Both the position numbers and the translations under genes were made by a program. From Georgenia satyanarayanai (GTDB taxonomy: Bacteria > Actinomycetota > Actinomycetes > Actinomycetales > Actinomycetaceae), in contig NZ_UETB01000009.1 of NCBI RefSeq assembly GCF_900116375.1, positions 1-64,000 of the forward strand: DNA of 64,000 nucleotides. Reading direction: 5' to 3'. Positions 31,145-40,828 of this stretch are shown one piece after another. How positions within the stretch are numbered: the first letter of the stretch is position 1; every line of letters begins with the position of its first letter. The notes beneath the pieces are model-generated. The model was not told the origin of the DNA, made no database searches, and worked only from the letters and a program-made list of their open reading frames with translations.

Positions 31145-32104
31145 GTGGACGTGGACTCCTCCCGGCGCATGCTCGAGCTCCTCAGCCTCCTGCAGCTGCG
31201 GCGCGAGTGGCCGGGCAGGGAGCTCGCCGAGCGCCTCGGCGTCAGCGACCGCACCCTGCGCCGGGACGTCGACAAGCTCCGTGAGCTCGACTACCCGGTC
31301 CACGCCGTCAAGGGCAAGGGCGGCGGGTACCGGCTCGGTGACGGTGGGCGGCTCCCCCCGCTGCAGTTCCTCAGCGACGAGGCCGTCGCCGCCGCGATCG
31401 CGCTCACCACCGCGGCGAGCAGCAACGTCCACGGCGTCGGCGAGGCGGCGCAGCGGGCACTGGGCAAGCTCGAGCAGGTGCTGCCCTCCCGGCTCCGCAC
31501 GCGGGTGGAGCGGCTGGGGGCGAGCGTCGTCCACCTCCCCGGTCCCGCGCTCGTCGAGCCCGAGGTCCTCATGACGGTGGCCGGCGCCTGCCGCGACCAC
31601 GTGTGCCTGCGCTTCGACTACGTGCGCGGTGACGGGACGGAGTCGCTGCGTGAGGTCGAGCCCTACGGCCTGGTCACCTGGAGCGGCCGCTGGTACCTCG
31701 TCGCCTGGGACGTGCACCGGGAGGACTGGCGGACCTTCCGCGTCGACCGGCTCCGACCGCGCATCCCGCTCGGCCGCCGCTTCACCCCGCGTCAGCTGCC
31801 GGGGGACGACGCCGGCTCCTACCTCATCGGGCGGGTGCGCGACCTGTGGCAGGAGAAGGCCGTCGTCCTCGTCCGCGAGCCCGCCGACAGCGAGGTCATG
31901 CGGCGCTGGGCGGCCGAGGGGGAGGTCCGGCCGGTGGACACGACGAGCTGTCGACTGCTGCTGGACGGCGACAGCGTCCAGTGGCTCGCGTCCGCGCTCG
32001 CCCAGCTCGAGGCCGACTTCGTCGTCGAGTCGCCGCAGGCGCTGCGCCTCCACCTGCGCGAGGTGTCGGCGCGCCTGGCGAGGGCGGCGGACCCGGGACG
32101 GTGA
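31145..32104 (+). CDS. WYL-domain transcriptional regulator
   Basis: 319 residues. N-terminal HTH_11/DeoR-like domain (MLELLSLLQLRREWPG, then LAERLGVSDRTLRRDVDKLR), a central WYL domain (VEPYGLVTWSGRWYLVAWDV; RTFRVDRL) and a C-terminal WCX extension. WYL domains bind nucleic acids or nucleotides and often control DNA-damage or defence genes. GTG at 31145; GTG at 31151 is equally possible. It is followed after 20 bases by an SRPBCC gene. Confidence 0.88.
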   Translation: MDVDSSRRMLELLSLLQLRREWPGRELAERLGVSDRTLRRDVDKLRELDYPVHAVKGKGGGYRLGDGGRLPPLQFLSDEAVAAAIALTTAASSNVHGVGEAAQRALGKLEQVLPSRLRTRVERLGASVVHLPGPALVEPEVLMTVAGACRDHVCLRFDYVRGDGTESLREVEPYGLVTWSGRWYLVAWDVHREDWRTFRVDRLRPRIPLGRRFTPRQLPGDDAGSYLIGRVRDLWQEKAVVLVREPADSEVMRRWAAEGEVRPVDTTSCRLLLDGDSVQWLASALAQLEADFVVESPQALRLHLREVSARLARAADPGR

Positions 32105-32124
32105 GGCGTCGCTAGCATGTCGGC

Positions 32125-32754
32125 GTGACAGCACGCGGCATCTACGTCGAGACGACGGTCTGCGCGTCGATCGACCGGGTCTGGTCGCTCACCCAGGACC
32201 CCGACGAGCACGTGAGGTGGGACGTGCGCTTCTCGCGGATCACGCCGACCACCCGCACGGTCGACGGCGCCACCCGGTTCCGCTACACCCGCCGCGTCCC
32301 CTTCCGCACGGTCGCGGGTGACGGCGTGAGCATCGGTGAGACCCGTCGGCCCGACGGTTCGCGGACGTCCGCGCTGCGCTTCTCCACCTCCGAACGGCTC
32401 TCACCGATCCGGTCCGGGCGGGGCTACTGGCGGTACGTCCCCGACGGCGGGCGGGTCCGCTTCGTCACCGGGTACGACTACGTGCCCGGCTGGGGCCCGG
32501 TCCTCGACCGGGTCGCGCGCCCGCTGCTCGGCTGGGCCACCGCCTGGAGCTTCGACCGGCTGCGGATCTGGGCCGAGCGTGGTGAGGCGCCCGAAGCCTG
32601 GCCGCTGCGCAGCGTGCTGTGGGTGTGGCGACCCGAGCGGCCCCGGGCGTCGCGGTGCCTGCGTGCACCCGCCGGCGGGCGCCGGCGTGACGACCACCTC
32701 GTGGCCGCGCCGAGCTCGCTCGCGGCCCTGCCGGATCCCGAGGGTGCGCCGTGA
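32125..32754 (+). CDS. SRPBCC (START-like) family protein
   Basis: 209 residues. The first 150 fit the START-like fold: ETTVCASIDRVWSLTQDPDE at the start and an FVTGYDYVPGWGPVLDRVARPLLG segment ahead of the long C-terminal helix (FDRLRIWAE). The Arg-rich final 50 residues are not conserved-looking. GTG start at 32125; the stop overlaps the next GTG. Binding of a hydrophobic ligand is the family expectation; its partner is the DUF4166 gene. Confidence 0.82.
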   Translation: MTARGIYVETTVCASIDRVWSLTQDPDEHVRWDVRFSRITPTTRTVDGATRFRYTRRVPFRTVAGDGVSIGETRRPDGSRTSALRFSTSERLSPIRSGRGYWRYVPDGGRVRFVTGYDYVPGWGPVLDRVARPLLGWATAWSFDRLRIWAERGEAPEAWPLRSVLWVWRPERPRASRCLRAPAGGRRRDDHLVAAPSSLAALPDPEGAP

Positions 32755-33416
32755 CCTCGTTGTTCCAGCGCGCCATGGGTCCTGACTTCGAGTCGCTGCA
32801 CCCCATGCTCCAGCGCCGTTTCGGTGTGGGCCTGAGCCGTGGCGAGGCGTGCGTGGGGCGGGGGGTCATGACAGAGATCCGCCGCGGCCCGTGGTGGACG
32901 GTGCCCTTCCTGCAGGTGGGGCGCCTGCGCAACATCCTCATCCCCGACGTCGGCACGGACGTGCCGTTCGTCATCGAGAACTACCCCTACTCCGACCCCT
33001 TCGGGCGCGAGACGGTGACCTTCGTCCGCGAGTACGACGTCCGGGGCCGCAGACGACGGTTCGACGCCACCATGGTGCTCGACGGCGCGCGGATCGTCGA
33101 CTACCTCGGGACCCACCAGCACCTCGCGGTCGACCTCGACCTGCGGGTGGAGGACGGCCGACTCGTCCTCACCTCCGACGCCCAGCGCTTCTACGAGGGC
33201 CCGTTCGGTTTCCGCTTCCCCATGCTCCTCAGCGGCCGCGCGCACCTGCGCGAGTGGTTCGACGAGGACGCCGGCGTCTTCCGCATCGACCTCCGGGTGA
33301 CCAACCGGCACTTCGGGTTCCTCTTCGGCTACCGCGGGTGGTTCACCTGTGAGTGGTTCCCGGCGACCGACGCCCCGGACCGGCTCAAGCCGCGCCGCCA
33401 CGAACGCCGCACCTGA
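32751..33416 (+). CDS. DUF4166 domain protein
   Basis: 221 residues. Recognisable DUF4166 pattern: FQRAMGPDFESLHPMLQRRF at the start, then NILIPDVGTDVPFVIENYPY, a central beta-rich region, and FGFLFGYRGWFTCEWFP near the end. No catalytic motif is known for the family. GTG overlaps the SRPBCC stop (GTGA), so the WYL-SRPBCC-DUF4166 trio is probably one unit. Function unknown. Confidence 0.85.
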   Translation: MTSLFQRAMGPDFESLHPMLQRRFGVGLSRGEACVGRGVMTEIRRGPWWTVPFLQVGRLRNILIPDVGTDVPFVIENYPYSDPFGRETVTFVREYDVRGRRRRFDATMVLDGARIVDYLGTHQHLAVDLDLRVEDGRLVLTSDAQRFYEGPFGFRFPMLLSGRAHLREWFDEDAGVFRIDLRVTNRHFGFLFGYRGWFTCEWFPATDAPDRLKPRRHERRT

Positions 33417-33428
33417 CCGGCGGCCCGG

Positions 33429-34838
33429 TCAGACCGAGACGAGCCCGGTGGCGCTGAGCGCCGAGTAGACGCCGAGGAGGAGGATCGCCACCCCGCTGAC
33501 GGCGAGCGCCGTCGCGGAGAAGCGCCCGCCCCTCAGCTCCGGCTCGACGTAGCGCGCACGCAGGTACCAGGCGGCGACGGCGACCGCCGCGAGGAAGATG
33601 CCGCCGGCGACCCCGCCGATGAGGATCATGATGAACGGCGAGGAGATCCACAGGTAGGTGAGCAGCCAGACGACGGGCAGCGCCACGATGAAGAAGCGCA
33701 TCCACCCGTTGCGCCTGCGGGCGTCGGTCCAGTCGTAGACACCGACGATGCTCATCGCGTTCGCCCACGACCGCGACCAGGAGGGCACGGCCGCCCAGAT
33801 CGTCGAGCCGAGCGCGGCGAGGGCCCCGACGAGGTAGAGGACCCGCCCCCAGTCGCCGAGCACGCTCGCGTAGGTCTCGGACAGCACCTCGATCATGTCG
33901 TTGCCCTCGGGCGCGAGGCCCTGGGGGTGCAGCACGGCCGCGCCCATGACGTAGAAGGACATCGTGCTGATCGTGTAGATCACCCACGCGGCCAGCGCGT
34001 CCCGCTGCATGACGGCGATCCACCCGCGGGCGCGGCGGCGGTAGTCGGCCGAGCCGTCGTTGGGACCGGACCAGCGGGCGTAGCCCTTCTCCAGGCACCA
34101 GTAGGTGTAGGCGGTGATCTCCTCCGAGCCGACCCCGGTGAGGCCGAACATCGCGACCGCGACGCCGATCGCCCCGGCGGGCAGGGAGAGGGACAGGCCC
34201 GAGGCGAGGTCGCCCGCGGAGTACGCGTACTCGGTGGCGGGCAGGCCCAGGGCGATGACGAGCGTGACGACGACGAAGGTCATCGTGAGGAAGACGGCGA
34301 CCTTCTCGATGAGCCCGTACCGGTTGGAGTACAGGGTGACGACGGCGAGCACGGTGACGACGACCGCCCAGATCGTCAGTGACGTCGCTTCCAGCGGCCC
34401 GGACCCGATGGGCAGCAGGATGCTCAGCGCGGCCGCCATGCCGCCGATGAGCCCGCCCGTCTGGATGAGCTTGGAGATCGCCATGAGGGCCCACATGACG
34501 AGGACCCAGCCGATGTTCCCCACCCGCGGCGGCACCCGGGTGTACCCCTCCATCCCGCCCAGTCCGGTGACGATGGAGTAGCGGGCCATCTCCACCTGGA
34601 CGGCGACCTTGACGAGGGTGGAGAAGACGACGAGCCACAGGAGGACGAAGCCCGCCTCCGCGCCCAGCGCCGTCGCCGTGATGAGCTCGCCGGCGCCCAC
34701 GATGGAGGCCGAGACGATGAGCCCGGGACCGAAGAAGCGCAGCGAGCCGCGCCACGTGGTGGGCGGCTCGCGCACGCCGTCGGGGTCCAGGCGGTACGGG
34801 TCCCCGACGGCGACCGAGGCCTCGGGTCGGTCGGCCAT
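33429..34838 (-). CDS. Nramp-family-like transporter lacking the canonical metal motif
   Basis: 469 residues, about 11-12 transmembrane helices. Overall order matches Nramp, beginning GPGLIVSASIVGAGELITAT. The metal-coordinating DPGN of helix 1 is replaced by GAGE, and the helix 6 MPHN-type motif by GLTGVGSEEITAY. Divalent-metal transport is therefore uncertain; relatives could move other cations or solutes. ATG at 34838 chosen because the conserved membrane region begins soon after and the upstream in-frame extension looks non-coding. Divergent from the EamA gene. Confidence 0.85.
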   Translation of the reverse strand: MADRPEASVAVGDPYRLDPDGVREPPTTWRGSLRFFGPGLIVSASIVGAGELITATALGAEAGFVLLWLVVFSTLVKVAVQVEMARYSIVTGLGGMEGYTRVPPRVGNIGWVLVMWALMAISKLIQTGGLIGGMAAALSILLPIGSGPLEATSLTIWAVVVTVLAVVTLYSNRYGLIEKVAVFLTMTFVVVTLVIALGLPATEYAYSAGDLASGLSLSLPAGAIGVAVAMFGLTGVGSEEITAYTYWCLEKGYARWSGPNDGSADYRRRARGWIAVMQRDALAAWVIYTISTMSFYVMGAAVLHPQGLAPEGNDMIEVLSETYASVLGDWGRVLYLVGALAALGSTIWAAVPSWSRSWANAMSIVGVYDWTDARRRNGWMRFFIVALPVVWLLTYLWISSPFIMILIGGVAGGIFLAAVAVAAWYLRARYVEPELRGGRFSATALAVSGVAILLLGVYSALSATGLVSV

Positions 34839-34937
34839 GACGCCCCCCTTCGTCGGTCGTCCGCACAGCCTAGGACCCGGCGCGGGCACCCGCAGCGTCG
34901 ACGCGGGGTGGCGGGGGAGCCGGAGTACGGTGCAGCG

Positions 34938-35846
34938 GTGAGTGAGTCGCGCCGCCCCCTGCTGCCCGGACCGGCCGCCCCGCTCGTGCTCGGCGCCGCC
35001 GTCTCGGTGCAGTTCGGCTCGGCCGTGGCGGCTCTCGTCTTCCCCGCGGCGGGCCCCTCGGGTGTCGTCGCCCTCCGGCTGACCTTCGCCGCCGTCATCC
35101 TGCTCGCCCTCCTGCGGCCCACGCTCCGTGGCCGCACGCGTCGAGACTGGGTGCTCGTCGTCGCCTTCGGGCTGGCGATGGTCGCGATGAACAGCCTGCT
35201 CTACCACGCGATCGACCGGATCCCCCTGGGTCCGGCGGTGACGCTTGAGGTGCTCGGGCCGCTCACCCTCTACGTCGCCCTCGGGCGCCGGCTGCGCAAC
35301 CTCCTGTGGGCGGTCCTCGCGCTCGCCGGGGTCGCGGCGCTCGGTGGCGGCAGCGTCGCGGGGCTCGACCCGGTCGGGGTGCTCCTCGCGCTGGGGGCGG
35401 CGACCGCCTGGGCGGCCTACATCGCCGTCGGGGCCCGGGTCGCGCGCGCCTTCACCGGTGCGCAGGGGCTGGCGCTGGCGCTCGCGGTCGGCGCCGTCGT
35501 CGCCGTCCCGCTCGGCCTGGTGTCCACGGGCAGCGCCCTCCTCGACCCGCGTGTGCTCGCCCTCGGCGCGGCCGTCGCGCTGCTCTCCTCGGTCGTCCCC
35601 TACTCGCTGGAGATGGCCGCGATGCGGCGGGTGACGGCGGGGAACTTCGCCGTGATGATGAGCCTCTACCCGGTCATCGCCGCCCTGGCGGGCTGGCTCG
35701 TCCTCGGCCAGCGGCTGGGCTGGCTGGAGCTGCTCGGCATCGGGCTCGTCGCGGTCGCGACCGCCGGGGCGACGAGCGGCGCTCGCCCGGTGACGCCCCG
35801 CCCGGCCGAGGACGGTGACCAGGCGCCGCCGACCGCTGCTGGGTGA
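34938..35846 (+). CDS. EamA-family (RhtA-like) exporter
   Basis: 302 residues with ten hydrophobic helices in two EamA repeats. FGSAVAALVFPAAGPSGVVA, YHAIDRIPLGPAVTLEVLGP and the C-terminal VPYSLEMAAMRRVTAGNFAVM match threonine/homoserine exporter RhtA-like proteins. GTG at 34938. Export of amino acids or metabolites is likely; substrate unproven. Confidence 0.88.
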   Translation: MSESRRPLLPGPAAPLVLGAAVSVQFGSAVAALVFPAAGPSGVVALRLTFAAVILLALLRPTLRGRTRRDWVLVVAFGLAMVAMNSLLYHAIDRIPLGPAVTLEVLGPLTLYVALGRRLRNLLWAVLALAGVAALGGGSVAGLDPVGVLLALGAATAWAAYIAVGARVARAFTGAQGLALALAVGAVVAVPLGLVSTGSALLDPRVLALGAAVALLSSVVPYSLEMAAMRRVTAGNFAVMMSLYPVIAALAGWLVLGQRLGWLELLGIGLVAVATAGATSGARPVTPRPAEDGDQAPPTAAG

Positions 35847-35930
35847 CGATGTCGGCGCCGGACGCTAGCGTGTCCCCCGCCACCACCCCGGTGCTCCCGT
35901 GACGACGTCGTCGCGGGTGGTTACGACGAA

Positions 35931-38900
35931 ATGAGAGTGTCGATGCGTCGATCACTGACCGCAGCCGCCAGTGCCCTCGTCCTCGGGGCGGTCGGGGTGC
36001 TGGGCGCCGTCCCCGCGGGTGCCGGTCCCGCGGGCCCCGAGCCGCTCCCGGGCCTCGACCTCACCGACAAGGTGGGCGAGACGCTCGAGGCGGCCGAGGG
36101 CAACGTCACCGCCTTCGTCCGGCTCGACGCGCCCTCGGCGCTCGACGTCGTCGAGGCCGGAGGGTCCACCTCCGAGGCCGGGGAGGCGGCGGAGGATGTC
36201 GAGAGCCTGGCGGAGGACGTCGTCCCGGCCGAGGCCGGCGCCGGTGCGCGCGCCCGTAGCGCCGGGCCGCAGCGCCTGTCGGTGACGAGCAACCTCGTCG
36301 CCGGCACCATCGTCACGGGCGACGCCGCCCAGGTGCGCGAGCTCGCGGAGTCCGACGACGTCGTCTCCGTGGCCCTCGTCCCGCTCAAGGAGCCGATGAA
36401 CAAGGGTGTGGACGTCTTCACCCGTGCTGCCGAGGTGTGGGAGTCCTACGGCGAGACGGGCGAGGGGGTGCGCATCGGCATCATCGACACCGGCGTCGAC
36501 TACACCCACGCGGACTTCGGCGGGCCCGGCACCGCGGAGGCCTACGCCACCGCCTACGGCGAGGACGGCACCGTCCCCGCGCCCGAGGGCACCTTCGACG
36601 GCGCCAAGTTCCTCGGCGGCTACGACTTCGCCGGCACCCTGTACGACGCGTCGGGTGACCTGCCCGGCTCCACCACCGTGCCGCAGCCGGACCCGAACCC
36701 CATCGACGGGCTCTACACCCGCGACCACGGCGGTCACGGCACGCACGTCGCCGGCAGCGCCGCCGGCTACGGCGTCACCGCGGAGGGTGAGACCTTCCGC
36801 GGCGACTACGGCGACCTCGAGGACATCAGCGACTGGAAGGTCGGCCCGGGGGCCGCGCCGGAGGCCGGCATCTACGCCCTCAAGGTCTTCGGCGACCACG
36901 GCGGGTCCACCAACGTGACGATCAACGCGCTGGAGTGGGCGGCCGACCCCGACGGGGACCTCGACTTCAACGACCGTCTCGACATCGTCAACCTCTCCCT
37001 CGGCGCCTCCGCCGCCCCGGTCGACGACCCCGAGAACCTCTTCGTCAACCGGCTCAGTGACCTCGGCACCCTCTCGGTCATGTCCGCCGGCAACTCCGGC
37101 GACGTCACCGACGTCGGCGGCTCACCGGGCAACTCGAGCAGCGCCCTCGCCGTCGCCAACTCCGTCGCCGACACGATGACCTTCGACGCCGTCGAGGTCA
37201 CCGGCGCCGCGGACGAGTCCCTCCTCGGTCGCCACGCCGCCCAGAACACCGTCTCCTACGCGGGCAGCGAGGACGCCGAGGGCCCCGTCGTCTACCTGGG
37301 CGACGGCGTCGACGGCTGCCAGCCGCTCACCGACTACGCCGAGCAGATCGTCGGCGCGATCGTGTGGCTGCACTGGGACGACAACGACAACACCCGAGCG
37401 TGCGGCAGCGGCGCCCGCTGGGCGAACGCGACGGCCGCCGGTGCGGCCGGTGTCCTCATCGGCACCGAGAACGCGATCTTCACCGCGGGCATCGCTGGTG
37501 ACGCCGAGACCCCCGGGGCCCAGCTCACCGCCGCCGCCACGGACCGGCTCCTGCCGGAGGTCCAGGCCGGCACGTTGAGCGTGCGCCTGGGCCCCTCCTA
37601 CCGCGACGCCGCCTTCGTCACCGACGAGTCCGTCGCCGACGTCCTCAACACCGGCTCCTCGCGCGGCGCCCACGGCTCGCTGGGCGTCGTCAAGCCCGAC
37701 GTCGCCGCGCCGGGCACCCGCATCTCCTCGGCCGCGGCCGGCGCCGGCACCATGGCGCACACCCTGTCGGGAACCTCGATGGCCGCCCCGCACGTCGCGG
37801 GCATCGCCGCCCTCGTGCGGGCCACCAACCCGGGCTGGAGCCCGGAGGAGGTCAAGGCCGGCATCATGAACACGGCGACCAACCCGGTGTACTCCCAGCC
37901 CGGCCCCGGTGGCCCCGTCTTCGGCCCCGAGCGGGTGGGTGCGGGCCGCGTCGACGCGCTCGCCGCCGTGAGCACCGGCGTCATCGCCTACGACTCGAGC
38001 GCGCCGGACGCGGTCTCGGTGGCCTTCGGGGTCGTCGACGTCGGCGACGAGACGGTCACGCTGCGCCGCACGGTGACCGTGGAGAACCTCGAGAACCGTG
38101 GCCCCGTCGTCTTCCGCCCGACCTTCGAGGCAGCCACGACTACGGGCGGCGCGACCGTCACGACCACGCCGTCCTCGATCACCGTCCCGCCCGGCCGCAG
38201 CAGGACCGTCACGGTCACGCTGACGGCCGACCCCGAGACCCTCGCCCGGGACATCGACCCCACGCAGTCGGCGGACTCCGGTGTCGGTGTGCCCCGCGAG
38301 TACGTCGCGGCGCTGTCGGGCCAGCTCGTCCTCCAGCCGCCGCGCCCGGGCACCGGACCCACCCTGCACGTCCCGGTGCACGCGTCCCCGCGTCTCGTCT
38401 CCGACCTCGCGGCCCAGCCCGTGGAGTTCGCCGCGGCGGACGCGCTGACCGCGCCCCTGGAGCTGACCGGGCGCCACGTCGACTCCGGCGGCTGGACCTC
38501 GCTGACCTCGGTGCTCGAGCTCGTCGCCACGAGCCCGCGCCTCGAGGACGCCGACGCGAGCGTCACCTCCCCCAGCCAGGTGGCCGCCGGTGACATCCGG
38601 TACGTCGGCGCGATGTCGACGGCGCCGCGCCTGGTGGAGGCCGGCTACAACCCGGCACTCGGCTACCTCGGCATCGGCATCGCCGTCCAGGGCGAGTGGC
38701 CCACGCTCGGCACGACGACCGTCCCGGTCATCGACACCGACGTCACCGGTGACGGCATCCCGGACATCCAGACCGCCGTCCAGAAGCTCGACCCGACGCT
38801 GGACGTGACGATCGCCCACACCTACGACGCCAGGACCGGGCAGAGCTACTCCCAGAGCGCCGTCAACGGCGCCTGGGGCGACGCCGACACGACCGTCTAC

Positions 38901-40091
38901 GACAACAACGTCCTCGTCGCGCCGATCCCGCTGAGCCTGTTCCAGCCGGGCGTCGTGCCGACCTTCAGCGTCTGGACCTTCTCCGGGTACGCCCCGAACG
39001 GCCTCAACATCGTCGACGGTGTCGAGCCCTTCACCTACGACCCCTTCGCCCCCGACCTGTGGACCAGCGGCGGGGCGCTCAACGACGTCTTCGACCCCTC
39101 GGGCACGGACATCACCGTCCACCGCTCGCCGGAGGCCGGGGCGGACGTCGGGCCGCTGCTCGTCCTGCACTCGCACAACACCGACGGCGAGCGGGCACAG
39201 GTCGTGGACGTCACCGTCCCGGAGGTCGTCGCCGTCCCGACGACGACGACCCTCACCGTCGACGGTGACGCCACGGTCGACGGGCACCTGTACCTCACGG
39301 CGAGGGTCGACCCGGCGGAGGCGACCGGCGACATGCTGTTCCAGATCGACGGTGAGGAGCTCACCGAGCTGTGGGTCCAGGAGGGGGAGGCCACCGTCGG
39401 CACCGCGCTCCGCGCCGGTACCTACACCTTTACCGCGGTCTTCACGCCGGACTCCCCTCGGTGGGAGCCGTCGGTCTCCGCGCCGGTGACGATCGAGGTG
39501 GTGAAGTCGACATCGACGACGAGCCTCCGTCTCTCCCGTGCTCTCGGCGCGTACGGGGACGAGACGACGGCTGAGGTGACGGTCGTGGGGACGAGTGCAC
39601 CGCCGTGGGGCACCGTGGACATTCTCGCCGGCGGGGAGGTCGTCGGCACCGGCGAGCTCGACGGTGACCCGAACTCCAGCACGACGACCGCCACGGTGCC
39701 CCTCCCGCGTGACCTCGCCGCAGGCGCCCACCGGCTCACTGCGAGGTACTCCGGCAGCTATGCCGTGGAGGGCTCGACGAGCCGTGCCGCGACGTACGTC
39801 GTGCTGCCGGCGCTGCCACGCGTCGACATCGACGCCGACTCCCGCGTGCCCAGGGGCAGCTCCCCACAGATCGGCGTCGAGGTCCTCGGCCGCGGTGGCG
39901 CCCCGGTGCCCACCGGCTCGGTCACGGTGACCGCGGGCTTCCGCGTCGTCGACCGTGTCGAGCTCGACGAGGACGGTGCCGCGACCGTGCAGCTGCCGCC
40001 GGTCCGCTTCCTCACCCTCCTCACCGCCACGTACGGCGGCGACACCGGCTACCTGCCCGGCATCGACCTGGCGACCATCCTGCCCCGCTGA
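35931..40091 (+). CDS. Large secreted subtilisin-family serine protease
   Basis: 1386 residues. Signal peptide at 1-32 (RR, hydrophobic core, AGA cleavage region), then an inhibitor-I9-like propeptide. Peptidase S8 catalytic triad: Asp186 (IIDTGVDY), His269 (GGHGTHVAGS) and Ser616 (SGTSMAAPH). A protease-associated (PA) insert lies around 440-520. A fibronectin-like segment follows the catalytic domain, and the last 300 residues contain about three Big_3_5-like immunoglobulin repeats. There is no sortase motif or C-terminal anchor, so it is probably released or loosely wall-bound. Met at 35943 is an alternative start. Confidence 0.93.
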   Translation: MRVSMRRSLTAAASALVLGAVGVLGAVPAGAGPAGPEPLPGLDLTDKVGETLEAAEGNVTAFVRLDAPSALDVVEAGGSTSEAGEAAEDVESLAEDVVPAEAGAGARARSAGPQRLSVTSNLVAGTIVTGDAAQVRELAESDDVVSVALVPLKEPMNKGVDVFTRAAEVWESYGETGEGVRIGIIDTGVDYTHADFGGPGTAEAYATAYGEDGTVPAPEGTFDGAKFLGGYDFAGTLYDASGDLPGSTTVPQPDPNPIDGLYTRDHGGHGTHVAGSAAGYGVTAEGETFRGDYGDLEDISDWKVGPGAAPEAGIYALKVFGDHGGSTNVTINALEWAADPDGDLDFNDRLDIVNLSLGASAAPVDDPENLFVNRLSDLGTLSVMSAGNSGDVTDVGGSPGNSSSALAVANSVADTMTFDAVEVTGAADESLLGRHAAQNTVSYAGSEDAEGPVVYLGDGVDGCQPLTDYAEQIVGAIVWLHWDDNDNTRACGSGARWANATAAGAAGVLIGTENAIFTAGIAGDAETPGAQLTAAATDRLLPEVQAGTLSVRLGPSYRDAAFVTDESVADVLNTGSSRGAHGSLGVVKPDVAAPGTRISSAAAGAGTMAHTLSGTSMAAPHVAGIAALVRATNPGWSPEEVKAGIMNTATNPVYSQPGPGGPVFGPERVGAGRVDALAAVSTGVIAYDSSAPDAVSVAFGVVDVGDETVTLRRTVTVENLENRGPVVFRPTFEAATTTGGATVTTTPSSITVPPGRSRTVTVTLTADPETLARDIDPTQSADSGVGVPREYVAALSGQLVLQPPRPGTGPTLHVPVHASPRLVSDLAAQPVEFAAADALTAPLELTGRHVDSGGWTSLTSVLELVATSPRLEDADASVTSPSQVAAGDIRYVGAMSTAPRLVEAGYNPALGYLGIGIAVQGEWPTLGTTTVPVIDTDVTGDGIPDIQTAVQKLDPTLDVTIAHTYDARTGQSYSQSAVNGAWGDADTTVYDNNVLVAPIPLSLFQPGVVPTFSVWTFSGYAPNGLNIVDGVEPFTYDPFAPDLWTSGGALNDVFDPSGTDITVHRSPEAGADVGPLLVLHSHNTDGERAQVVDVTVPEVVAVPTTTTLTVDGDATVDGHLYLTARVDPAEATGDMLFQIDGEELTELWVQEGEATVGTALRAGTYTFTAVFTPDSPRWEPSVSAPVTIEVVKSTSTTSLRLSRALGAYGDETTAEVTVVGTSAPPWGTVDILAGGEVVGTGELDGDPNSSTTTATVPLPRDLAAGAHRLTARYSGSYAVEGSTSRAATYVVLPALPRVDIDADSRVPRGSSPQIGVEVLGRGGAPVPTGSVTVTAGFRVVDRVELDEDGAATVQLPPVRFLTLLTATYGGDTGYLPGIDLATILPR

Positions 40092-40109
40092 GCCGGGCGG
40101 CACGAGGAC

Positions 40110-40139
40110 GGGGGCGCGGCAGGCGACTGCCGCGCCCCC
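40110..40139 (+). terminator. GC hairpin after the subtilase gene
   Basis: A perfect 13-bp stem (40110-40122 with 40127-40139) with a GCGA tetraloop, starting 18 bases after the protease stop. No T-run. Confidence 0.85.
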
Positions 40140-40185
40140 GCGCCAAATGCTGGGCTCGTGGGGCGGCTCGCGCTACCGTCAGGGC

Positions 40186-40815
40186 ATGAGCGACGGCGAC
40201 TTCGAGTTCGAGCGGAAGTTCTTCGTCCCCGAGCTGCCGACCGCGGCCCTGCGCGAGCCGCACCCGGTCCTCATCGTCCAGAGCTACTTCCTCGCCGCCG
40301 ACGGCTACGCCCTGCGCATCCGGCTCCAGGGCCCCGCGCCCGCCGGCTCGCTGCCCACCTGGGGCGACGAGCGCGAGCTCCTCGAGGCCGCGGCCGGCTC
40401 CTTCACCTTCTGCGCCCTCACCGCCAAGGGCCCCTACGTCGGCGGCACCCGCTACGAGGCCGAACGGGAGCTGGACGTCACCGCCGGCCTGGCGATGGTC
40501 CGCCTCGGCGGTGACCTCGTGGCCAAGCTGCGCTACTCGGTGTGGCTGGGTGACGACGGCTGGGTCATCGACTCCTTCCTCGGCCGCAACGAGCCCCTCG
40601 TCGTCGCCGAGTGCGAGCGCGGCGGCCCCGTCACGGACCTCGCCATCCCGGACTTCTGCCGCAGCGAGGTCACCGACGACCCCCGCTTCGCCAACGACGC
40701 CCTCGCCACCAGCCCCTACAGCCACTGGAGCGCCGCGTACGGCCGCGAGCTCGAGACGAACGGGCCCCGCTTCCTCACCGAGTTCGGCACGAACCAGCTC
40801 GGTCTGCCCAGCTGA
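40186..40815 (+). CDS. CYTH-domain protein
   Basis: 209 residues. The N-terminal FEFERKFFV is the ExExK signature of CYTH/triphosphate-tunnel enzymes; the alternating acidic/basic strands (ALRIRLQG, CALTAKGPY, YEAERELD, VAKLRYSVW, WVIDSFLG, VVAECERGG) form the expected tunnel. Bacterial members hydrolyse tripolyphosphate or nucleoside triphosphates; adenylate cyclase activity is rarer. It lies just before a phosphoglycerate-mutase-like gene (13-base gap). Confidence 0.88.
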   Translation: MSDGDFEFERKFFVPELPTAALREPHPVLIVQSYFLAADGYALRIRLQGPAPAGSLPTWGDERELLEAAAGSFTFCALTAKGPYVGGTRYEAERELDVTAGLAMVRLGGDLVAKLRYSVWLGDDGWVIDSFLGRNEPLVVAECERGGPVTDLAIPDFCRSEVTDDPRFANDALATSPYSHWSAAYGRELETNGPRFLTEFGTNQLGLPS

Positions 40816-40828
40816 CGCGCACCTTCCC

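Noticed and set aside
37122-40103. 993-codon minus-strand ORF opposite the subtilase
   Set aside because: Shadow of a high-GC gene: Gly/Arg/Asp-rich with no motif.
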